This document shows, in pieces, positions 12,411-18,447 of a stretch of DNA of 18,447 nt. Below the pieces are notes generated by a model. The model was not told the origin of the DNA and made no database searches. It was given only the letters and a program-made list of their open reading frames with translations. The DNA comes from Anaeromyxobacter dehalogenans. GTDB lineage: Bacteria > Myxococcota_A > UBA9042 > DTJE01. A program made the position numbers and the translations under genes. Within the stretch, counting starts at the first letter, position 1. Each line of letters starts with the position of its first letter. The DNA lies in contig DYKK01000027.1 in NCBI GenBank assembly GCA_020722625.1, forward strand, positions 1 to 18,447, read 5' to 3'.

Positions 12411-14567
12411 ATGGACGCGCCCCCGTCCGGAGGAAGGCTGCTCCCCGAGAACGCCTATCGCCCCCTGAGACCGGGCGAGCGATACGAGCCCATCGTGGCC
12501 GCATCGAGCCCCGTGCCCGAGGTCACGACCTGGTCGGTGGCGTTCGGCCTGACGATGGTGGCCGTCTTCGCCGCGGCCGCGGTCTATATCGCCCTGCGCG
12601 CCGGCAGCGGCATCGAGACCGCGATCCCCATCGCGGTGGCCGCCATCTTCTTCGGGAGGATGCGCGCGAGGCGGTCGTCCATCCTCGAAAACGTCATCGT
12701 CCAGTCCATCGGACAGGCGTCGGGCGTGGTCGCGGCCGGGGCCGCCTTCGTCGTCCCCGCGCTGTACCTGAACCAGATCGCGGACGTCCACTGGTGGCAG
12801 ATCTTCCTGGCCTGCTTCCTGGGCGGGGCCCTGGGCGTGATGCTGATCATCCCGTTGCGCCGCCACTTCGTGCGTGACCGGCACGGGGAACTCCCCTTCC
12901 CCGAGGCGACCGCGACCACCGAGATCCTCGTGTCCGGCGAGTCCACGGGGGGCGGCGGCGGCAAGGTCCTGCTGGCCTCGTTCTGCCTGGGCGGTCTGTA
13001 CGACTTCGTGGTCGAGGCCGTCCACGCCTGGAACCCGGGGCTCACGACGCGCGTGCTCCTGGGACGCGCGGGCGAATGGCTGCACGGCTTCCGGCTGGAA
13101 CTGAAGATGACCGCGATCGCGGCCCTGTTCGGGCTCGGATACATCATCGGGCTCCGGTACTGCGCCATCATCTTCGCCGGGTCGGTGCTCGCCTCCCTGG
13201 TCATGGTCCCGCTCGTGTTCCTGGTGGGGCAGCACGTGGGCGACGTTCCTTACGCCGGAGCCACTTACTCCATCGCGCAGATGAGCGAGAGCGACCTGTT
13301 CGGGGCCTTCATCAAGCCCATCGGGATCGGGGCCATCGCCATGGCCGGCCTGATCGGCCTGATCCGGATGGGCCGGATCATCGCCGGGTCCGTGGCGCTC
13401 GGCTTCCAGGGTCTGGGCCGCAAGGGCGCCCCGGAGACCCTGCGCACCGACCACGACCTGCGGCCCGGCAACGTCCTCCTGATCCAGTTGCTCGCCACGC
13501 TCGGGATGGGCGTGCTCTTCTTCGTCGTCTGCCTCCAGCAGGGCGGGTACGACCTGGGTGCGAGCGTCCTCTACTCCCTGATCGGGATGGCCATCTCGTT
13601 CTTCCTGTGCTTCCTGTTCACCCCGGTCGCGGCCGAGGCCATCGCCATCGTGGGCGTGAACCCCGTGTCCGGCATGACCCTCGTGACCGTGGTCCTGTCG
13701 TCGCTCGTCATGGCCGCGGCCGGTCTCTTCGGGCCGGCCGGCATCTTCGTCGCCCTCGTGATCGGCACGGCGGTGTGCACTGCCCTGTCCACGTCGGGGG
13801 CCCTCATCTCGGACTTCAAGATCGGCTACTGGATCGGCGCGACCCCCCGCAACCAGCAGGTCTGGAAGTTCGCGGGGCTCGCGGTCGCGGCCCTCGTGGT
13901 GGCCGTGGTCATCCCCCTGATGGACCAGGGATACCATTTCCTGATCGAGAAAGGCGGCCGGCTCGTGTCCAACGAGGAGGTCCTCCCCGCCCCCCAGGCC
14001 AACATGATCGCGGCCGTGGTCCGCGGCCTGATGACCGGCGGCGAGCAGCCGTACCTGCTGTACGCCCTGGGCGCCCTCCTCTCCCTCCTGGTGACCATGG
14101 CCGGCCTCCCCACGCTCGCGTTCGCGCTCGGCATGTACCTGCCCATCTCGCTGACCTCCGCGCAACTGGTCGGGGGCTTCGTGGCGTGGCTCGTGGCCCG
14201 CAGCGGCGGATCGGACGCCGTGCGCCAGGCCCGCAAGGAGCAGGGGATGCTCATCGCCTCGGGCCTCATGGCCGGCGCCGCGATCTTCGGAATCCTGAGC
14301 GCGGTCCTGCGCCTGAAGGAGACGGGGTTCGCGGTCCGGTTCCTGAGCATCGGGGTGGACTTCTCCCAGAAGGTCAGCGCCACGGGCGAACCCGTCCTGG
14401 CCTCCGAGCCCGCCCCGTGGTTCGCGGGGGCCGCGGGCCAGGGGCTCGGGCTCGCGGCCTTCGTGGGCCTGATGGTCGCGACGGTCCTCCTCGCCCGCTG
14501 GGGCGCCCGGATGCAGAGGGACGCCTCGCCGCCCGATCCGGACTCATCCCGCGGATCAATTCCTTGA
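12411..14567 (+). CDS. OPT-family oligopeptide transporter
   Basis: This 718-residue polytopic membrane protein belongs to the OPT superfamily, proton-coupled carriers of peptides or metal chelates. A 40-residue soluble N-terminus containing LLPENAYRPLRPGERYEPI precedes TM1 at about 43-60. The family stretch ENVIVQSIGQASGV (around residue 93) and HGELPFPEATATTEIL (around 160) are present. Further helices run to the C-terminus, with GVNPVSGMT around residue 417 and LPTLAFALGMYLPISLT around 565. This matches the TIGR00733-type bacterial group in layout. The ATG has AAGGAGG at 12400-12406. The substrate is unknown. The 3' end contains the metK promoter. Confidence 0.92.
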   Translation: MDAPPSGGRLLPENAYRPLRPGERYEPIVAASSPVPEVTTWSVAFGLTMVAVFAAAAVYIALRAGSGIETAIPIAVAAIFFGRMRARRSSILENVIVQSIGQASGVVAAGAAFVVPALYLNQIADVHWWQIFLACFLGGALGVMLIIPLRRHFVRDRHGELPFPEATATTEILVSGESTGGGGGKVLLASFCLGGLYDFVVEAVHAWNPGLTTRVLLGRAGEWLHGFRLELKMTAIAALFGLGYIIGLRYCAIIFAGSVLASLVMVPLVFLVGQHVGDVPYAGATYSIAQMSESDLFGAFIKPIGIGAIAMAGLIGLIRMGRIIAGSVALGFQGLGRKGAPETLRTDHDLRPGNVLLIQLLATLGMGVLFFVVCLQQGGYDLGASVLYSLIGMAISFFLCFLFTPVAAEAIAIVGVNPVSGMTLVTVVLSSLVMAAAGLFGPAGIFVALVIGTAVCTALSTSGALISDFKIGYWIGATPRNQQVWKFAGLAVAALVVAVVIPLMDQGYHFLIEKGGRLVSNEEVLPAPQANMIAAVVRGLMTGGEQPYLLYALGALLSLLVTMAGLPTLAFALGMYLPISLTSAQLVGGFVAWLVARSGGSDAVRQARKEQGMLIASGLMAGAAIFGILSAVLRLKETGFAVRFLSIGVDFSQKVSATGEPVLASEPAPWFAGAAGQGLGLAAFVGLMVATVLLARWGARMQRDASPPDPDSSRGSIP

Positions 14568-14592
14568 CTTCACCCCGCCGGGGCGTTAGAAA
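14564..14592 (+). promoter_or_regulatory. Sigma70-type promoter of metK
   Basis: TTGACT (14564-14569, 5 of 6) overlaps the last codons and stop of the OPT gene. After 17 bp comes TAGAAA (14587-14592, 4 of 6). Transcription would start near 14599, leaving about 21 nt of leader, which has room for the SD but not for a SAM riboswitch. Confidence 0.62.
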
Positions 14593-14619
14593 GCCGCAGC
14601 GTTTCCGGAGGGACTGACC

Positions 14620-15780
14620 ATGTTGCTAGAACGGTTCCTGTTCACGTCCGAGTCCGTGACTGAAGGCCACCCGGACAAGGTCGCGGACCAGATCTCCGAC
14701 GCGATCCTCGACGCCCTGATCGCGCAGGACCCGCGCTGCCGCGTCGCCTGCGAGACGCTGGTCACCACGGGCCTCGCGTTCGTGTCCGGCGAGATCACGA
14801 CCTCGGCCTGGGCGGACGTCCCCGCCATCGTGCGCCAGACCATCGAGCGCATCGGCTACACCGACCCGACCATGGGCTTCGATTCGAAGACCTGCGCGGT
14901 CGTGACCTCCATTGACAAGCAGTCCCCCGACATCGCCCTGGGCGTGGACCGCGGCACCCCCGAGACCCAGGGCGCCGGGGACCAGGGGATGATGTTCGGC
15001 TATGCCTGCAACGAGACGCCCGAACTCATGCCGATGCCCATCATCCTGGCGCACCACCTGACGCGGCGCCTCGCCGAGGTCCGCCGGCAGGGGGTCCTGC
15101 CGTTCGTCCGCCCCGACGGGAAGTCGCAGGTGTCGGTCCTGTACGACGACGGACGCGCACGCGAGGTGACCGCGGTCGTGGTCTCGACCCAGCACACGCC
15201 GGACTCCACCCTGGAACAGGTGCGCGAGGGCGTCATCGAGCACGTGATCAAGCCCGTGATTCCGGCCTCCCTGATGACCCGCGACACGACGATCTACGTC
15301 AATCCCACGGGCCGCTTCGTGGTGGGCGGTCCCATGGGCGACTGCGGGCTCACCGGCCGCAAGATCATCGTGGATTCCTACGGCGGCTTCGGCCGGCACG
15401 GCGGGGGCTGCTTCTCGGGCAAGGACCCGAGCAAGGTGGACCGCAGCGGGTCCTATTACGCCCGCTACGTGGCCAAAAACATCGTGGCCGCGGGGCTCGC
15501 GGACCGTTGCGAGGTCCAGATCGCCTACGCGATCGGGGTCCCGGAGCCCGTCAGCGTCCTCGTGGACCCCCAGGGGACCGAGAAGATCCCGGCCGAGCGC
15601 ATCGCGGCCCTGGTCCAGAAGCACTTCGATTTCCGGCCGGGGATGATCTCCCGGCAACTGGACCTCCTGCGTCCCATTTACACCCCCACGGCCGCCTACG
15701 GACACTTCGGCCGCAGCGAGCCCGAGTTCACCTGGGAGCGGACGGACCGCGCCGAGGCCCTGCGCGCGGACGCCTTCTGA
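14620..15780 (+). CDS. metK: S-adenosylmethionine synthetase
   Basis: This cytoplasmic enzyme forms S-adenosylmethionine from ATP and methionine. The 386-residue chain has the canonical blocks: FTSESVTEGHPDK with H17 and D19, GAGDQGMMFGYACNETPELMPMPI split across 118-141, and the P-loop-like block GGGCFSGKDPSKVDRS (261-276). The last of these usually reads GGGAFSGKD; here C264 replaces the Ala. The flanking NPTGRFVVGGPMGD and YAIGVPEPVSV are typical. The start is ATG, with GGAGGGA (14607-14613) 6 nt upstream. It has its own promoter and no partner ahcY or metF nearby. It provides SAM for many reactions, MiaB among them. Confidence 0.98.
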   Translation: MLLERFLFTSESVTEGHPDKVADQISDAILDALIAQDPRCRVACETLVTTGLAFVSGEITTSAWADVPAIVRQTIERIGYTDPTMGFDSKTCAVVTSIDKQSPDIALGVDRGTPETQGAGDQGMMFGYACNETPELMPMPIILAHHLTRRLAEVRRQGVLPFVRPDGKSQVSVLYDDGRAREVTAVVVSTQHTPDSTLEQVREGVIEHVIKPVIPASLMTRDTTIYVNPTGRFVVGGPMGDCGLTGRKIIVDSYGGFGRHGGGCFSGKDPSKVDRSGSYYARYVAKNIVAAGLADRCEVQIAYAIGVPEPVSVLVDPQGTEKIPAERIAALVQKHFDFRPGMISRQLDLLRPIYTPTAAYGHFGRSEPEFTWERTDRAEALRADAF

Positions 15781-15809
15781 CCCGCGTTCAGGGAAGCTGC
15801 GCGGCCGAC

Positions 15810-15967
15810 CCACGATCCGTCACCCCGATCTCGGTAGCACGACGGAACACCTTGATATGTCTTGGTTTCGTGCCAGCCGCGACTTGGAAGTCGCGGCCCC
15901 AGGGTGGTGAAATGATACGAAGCAAATTTCATGTCTATTCGAAGAATTGCGGAAATCAATGGCGGAT
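15810..15967 (+). repeat. Dispersed repeat, copy 2
   Basis: This is colinear with 12191-12348 at a constant offset of 3,619. The palindrome is at 15876-15897 with the same arms, followed by CCAGGGTGGTGAA at 15899-15911. It begins 30 nt after the metK stop, and its right end overlaps the last codons of the convergent minus-strand gene at 15956. Both copies have the same orientation. Confidence 0.85.
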
Positions 15968-16543
15968 TTGCGCGGGCTCGGGCTGGTTGTCGCGTTCCAG
16001 GATGAAATACGACACCGCGGGCCGCCACGGACCCAGCGCGATGGTGGCCTTGCCCAGGAGGAGGTCCGGGTTGTCCGGATAGACCTGGACGAGGTAGTCG
16101 CGCAGGAAGCGACTCGGGTCGAAGAGCGGGTTGCGGCCGCAGTCGTAGTTGATCAGCAGCGCGTTCGGAACCAGGTTGTCCTTCTCGCCCGGGTCCACCG
16201 GATAGACGTCGTAGAACCCGTGCCGCACCGGGCGCCCCCCGGACATGACCGCCTCCCAGGGCTCCGCGATCCCGTTCTGGCGGACCTTCACGTTGTAGCC
16301 GCGGATGCGGTCCGCGGCGTGGGCCGGCGGTCGCTCCGAGTAGAACCCCTTCTTGAACTTGCGGAACCCCAGGAACGCCGTCAGGTCGAGCGCGTTGAAC
16401 CCCTTGAACTCCCACCCGGCCAGGGAACGCACGTCCGGGGAGCGCCCGGCCCGCAGGATGCGATCGAGCACCTCGTCCGGGGCCAGGGCCAGGTCCAGGA
16501 ACGTGTACCGCCGTCCGTCCGGTCGCAAGATCGTGCCGTCCAT
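15956..16543 (-). CDS. Conserved-looking protein of unknown function, SDR partner
   Basis: This 195-residue soluble protein is not recognised. Notable blocks are WEFKGFNALDLTAFLGFRKFKKGFY (44-68), YNVKVRQN (83-90), PNALLINYDCGRNPLFDPSRFLRDYLVQV (126-154) and PDLLLGKATIAL (159-170), which look like a single compact alpha/beta domain. There is no signal peptide and no membrane segment. The ATG at 16543 is preceded by AGGAGGT (16552-16558). It lies 32 nt after the SDR gene, third in the operon with the FadR-type regulator, so it probably acts in the same pathway. Its last four codons fall within dispersed repeat copy 2, so the C-terminus may have been rewritten by the repeat. I do not assign a function. 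Confidence 0.78.
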   Translation of the reverse strand: MDGTILRPDGRRYTFLDLALAPDEVLDRILRAGRSPDVRSLAGWEFKGFNALDLTAFLGFRKFKKGFYSERPPAHAADRIRGYNVKVRQNGIAEPWEAVMSGGRPVRHGFYDVYPVDPGEKDNLVPNALLINYDCGRNPLFDPSRFLRDYLVQVYPDNPDLLLGKATIALGPWRPAVSYFILERDNQPEPAQIRH

Positions 16544-16575
16544 CGTCCTTGACCTCCTGTTGGAGGGGTCGCCCC

Positions 16576-17631
16576 TCAGATCAGGTCCTGCTCCACGAAC
16601 CACCGCGCGAGTTCGGCCAGCGCCGGCTTCGGGTCCGGGTGCCTGAACTCGTAGCCGGCCTTCTTGAGTTTCTCGTTCGAATACGTGAAGTCCGCGCCGA
16701 AGTAGGCCACCGAGTCCCGCTCCAGGACCGGGGCCGTCCCCAGGCGACGGGACACCACCCCGCTCACGCCCGCAACCACCCCGAGGACCGATTTCAATGC
16801 CCCGATGGGCACCGCGGGGAGTTTCACGAACGGCTTCCCATAGACCTGGGCGAGGTAGCGGAACACGTCCACCGTGGTCATCCGGGAATCGTCGTTGACG
16901 TTGAACACGCCGTCGGCCCCGGACGCATACTTGGCCAGGTGCAGGGCCGCGCCGCACACGTCCTCCACGTGCACGAAGGGGATGCGTCCCGTCAGGTTCG
17001 CGGGGATCGCGACGACCCCGGACCGGTACGCTTGCCGGAAGAGGGTCGGCGTGCCGTAGGTCTGGCGCGTCCCGTACACCGTGGTCGGCCGGATGATCGT
17101 CCACTTGATCCCGGCGCGGGTGCACCGTTCCATCGTCAGGAATTCCTGAAACCACTTGGATTTCAGGTAGTTGTTCGACGGATTCGGCGGGGTCTCCTCG
17201 GTGAAGGGGGTGTTGTCCGGCGTGGGCGGGCCGTACACCCCGCCGGCGCCCCACACGACGAGGCGCTTGACCCCGTTGTTCGCGCGTTCGATGGAGTCCA
17301 GGAGGTTCGCGGTCCCCTGCACGTTCACCCGATACAGGGTCGCCCACGGGACGGAGTAGTTGAACACGGACGCCACGTGGAACACGTAGTCCGCGCCGCG
17401 TACCACCTCGTCCATCGCCCCGGGCGCGGTCAGGTCCGCCGGAATCACCCGTCCCGCGAGCCGCCTCACGAGGTCCACGTTCATCCGGGCCACCTTGCCC
17501 GCGGCCTCGAAGGCGGACGGGTGGTCGGTCGCGACCACCTCGTGTCCGTCCGCGGCCAGGGTTTCGACCATGTGGCTCCCGATGAAGCCGCAGGCGCCCG
17601 TCACCACGCACGTCCTTGGTGTCTTCGCCAT
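16576..17631 (-). CDS. Extended SDR, NAD-dependent epimerase/dehydratase-like
   Basis: This 351-residue protein has a Rossmann N-terminus with TG12ACG15FIG18 as the GxxGxxG nucleotide loop. Y155-x3-K159 is the catalytic pair, and IRPTTVYG and IPFVHVEDVCGA are typical of extended SDRs acting on sugar nucleotides, sterols or flavonoid-like ketones. The residue that normally supplies the catalytic Ser/Thr, four before the Tyr of VYG, is Ala129 in VVWGAGGVYG, so the mechanism may differ or the activity may be lost. The ATG follows GGGAGGG (reverse, about 17637-17645), 1 nt after the regulator's stop, implying translational coupling. Residues near the C-terminus (GVVAGVSGVV) are hydrophobic but short. 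The substrate cannot be named. Confidence 0.92.
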   Translation of the reverse strand: MAKTPRTCVVTGACGFIGSHMVETLAADGHEVVATDHPSAFEAAGKVARMNVDLVRRLAGRVIPADLTAPGAMDEVVRGADYVFHVASVFNYSVPWATLYRVNVQGTANLLDSIERANNGVKRLVVWGAGGVYGPPTPDNTPFTEETPPNPSNNYLKSKWFQEFLTMERCTRAGIKWTIIRPTTVYGTRQTYGTPTLFRQAYRSGVVAIPANLTGRIPFVHVEDVCGAALHLAKYASGADGVFNVNDDSRMTTVDVFRYLAQVYGKPFVKLPAVPIGALKSVLGVVAGVSGVVSRRLGTAPVLERDSVAYFGADFTYSNEKLKKAGYEFRHPDPKPALAELARWFVEQDLI

Positions 17632-17632
17632 G

Positions 17633-18391
17633 TCACGTCCCTCCCTGAGGTCCCCACGACTGAATGCGCTGGACGAGCGCCTCGTCCGCGGCCTCGAAGT
17701 GCCGGGTCACCGCCTCGGCCGCCCGGTCGGGGTCGCGGGCCAGGACCGCGTCCAGCACGGCCCGCAGGTTGTCGAGATACCCTTCTTCCACCCCCCACAG
17801 ACGCCCGTCGCGCACCAGGCGCTCGAAGGCGTCGGCCAGGGTGTTGACGAGCCACGTGATGACCAGGCGGCCCGCGGCGAGCCCGAGGCAGCGGTGAAAG
17901 GCGATGTCGGCCGCCGCGACTCCCCGGCCCGAGGCCACGGCCTCGGACAGCGCGGCGAAGGCCGCCTGGAGGTCGGCCGCGTCCCGGTCCGAATGGTCCG
18001 TGGCCGCAAGCCGCGCCACGAGGGCCATCGCCTCGCGTCGCAGGGCCACGGCCTCGATCACGAAGGCCGCCCTCCTCGCGGGGTCCTCGACGTCGGCGAG
18101 GTAGTGGCTCAGGAGGTGGATGCCACCCGCCCGCCGGTAGTCCAGGACCTCCATGCCGCCGCCCTGGCGGACGCGCACCAGGCCCTCCTCCTCGAGGAGG
18201 CGGACCGCCTCGCGCAAGGTGTTCCGGTTCGTGCCGAACTGCTGGGCCAGGTCCCGCTCGGCGGGGAGCCGCGCCCCCGGTGCGATCCGGTCGTTCAGGA
18301 TCAGGCGCCGGACCTGCCGGGCCACCTGGTCCGCGATGCTGTCTCGACTCACGGCCTCGAACACGGCCAACCCGCCAAATGGTTCAACCAC
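17633..18391 (-). CDS. FadR/FCD-type GntR transcriptional regulator
   Basis: The chain is 252 residues from GTG 18391, or 239 if GTG 18352 (V14, before SRDSIADQV) is the start; that choice is open. The GntR winged helix has LPAERDLAQQFGTNRNTLREAV (42-63) and EEEGLVRVRQGGGMEVLD. The C-terminal FCD ligand domain has D162-x3-H166 and H231. The third metal His expected near 208 is Asn (LDN), so a metal-dependent ligand site may be altered. The gene leads a tight operon with the SDR and the 195-residue protein, so they are its likely targets. A promoter of near-consensus -35 type lies directly upstream. Confidence 0.9.
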   Translation of the reverse strand: MVEPFGGLAVFEAVSRDSIADQVARQVRRLILNDRIAPGARLPAERDLAQQFGTNRNTLREAVRLLEEEGLVRVRQGGGMEVLDYRRAGGIHLLSHYLADVEDPARRAAFVIEAVALRREAMALVARLAATDHSDRDAADLQAAFAALSEAVASGRGVAAADIAFHRCLGLAAGRLVITWLVNTLADAFERLVRDGRLWGVEEGYLDNLRAVLDAVLARDPDRAAEAVTRHFEAADEALVQRIQSWGPQGGT

Positions 18392-18395
18392 TCAA

Positions 18396-18424
18396 CAAGT
18401 ACGACTCCCCGGCGAGGATGTCAA
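18396..18424 (-). promoter_or_regulatory. Putative promoter of the FadR-type operon
   Basis: On the minus strand TTGACA (18424-18419, perfect) lies 17 bp before TACTTG (18401-18396, 2 of 6). An A7 tract (18425-18431 region, minus strand) precedes the -35 and could act as an UP element. Transcription would begin near 18389, so GTG 18391 would be leaderless or unused, favouring the GTG at 18352. Confidence 0.45.
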
Positions 18425-18447
18425 GGATTTTTTTCGTCCGTCGGGAT

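Noticed and set aside
12354..14165. Minus-strand open frame opposite the OPT gene
   Set aside because: The composition (His, Asp, Gly, Arg) is typical of an antisense shadow; the plus-strand frame has clear OPT helices and motifs.
14568..14619. SAM riboswitch upstream of metK
   Set aside because: The predicted leader is only about 21 nt, too short for any known SAM aptamer plus expression platform.
14626..15813. Minus-strand open frame opposite metK
   Set aside because: The plus strand encodes unmistakable MetK; the shadow has no SD or recognisable motif.

Overview
The window is an 18.4 kb stretch of a GC-rich (about 70%, by eye) bacterial chromosome, densely coding on both strands. Housekeeping genes (miaB, a bifunctional-nuclease gene, pssA, trx, HIT, hsp20, metK) sit between less familiar envelope and redox genes. 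Spaced TTGAC-type -35 boxes, strong Shine-Dalgarno (SD) sites, GTG/TTG starts and a miaB-BFN neighbourhood fit a high-GC Gram-negative of deltaproteobacterial, Myxococcota, Acidobacteria or Rokubacteria-like type. The phylum cannot be fixed from the sequence alone. No rRNA, tRNA, CRISPR, phage or transposase gene was seen.

Layout. 1-1535: miaB with a promoter so close to the ATG that its mRNA may be leaderless. 1627-7283: a tight five-gene run (gaps of 4 to 12 nt) of bifunctional nuclease, phosphatidylserine synthase, a small exported protein with a twin-arginine N-terminus, a von Willebrand A-like membrane protein, and a two-domain peptidoglycan hydrolase (amidase_2 plus M23-like) with no signal peptide. 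7293-8540 (minus): a neutral-ceramidase-family enzyme, convergent with the hydrolase. 8657-10281: a cysteine-free ArsR-type regulator overlapping an AmpG-like muropeptide permease. 10274-11312 (minus): thioredoxin, HIT hydrolase and a 36-residue basic protein. 11377-11585: hairpins and a heptamer repeat array. 11603-12046 (minus): hsp20. 12411-15780: OPT-family transporter and metK, bracketed by two direct copies of a ~158 bp dispersed repeat. 15956-18391 (minus): an apparent operon of FadR-type regulator, extended SDR and an unrecognised 195-residue protein.

The best candidate for something new is the 2942-7283 module. It pairs an exported VWA protein with a degenerate metal site, carrying paired CX6C motifs and a Lys/Pro-rich cytoplasmic tail, with a signal-less bifunctional wall hydrolase whose M23 zinc Asp is replaced by His. 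An AmpG-type permease lies 1.7 kb further on, so this may be an atypical cell-wall turnover or recycling locus, or a lysis/effector module. This is inference from domain content and spacing. Other points of interest are the dispersed repeat pair, the AT-rich patch inside miaB, the 36-residue protein, and an SDR that lacks the usual catalytic Ser/Thr.
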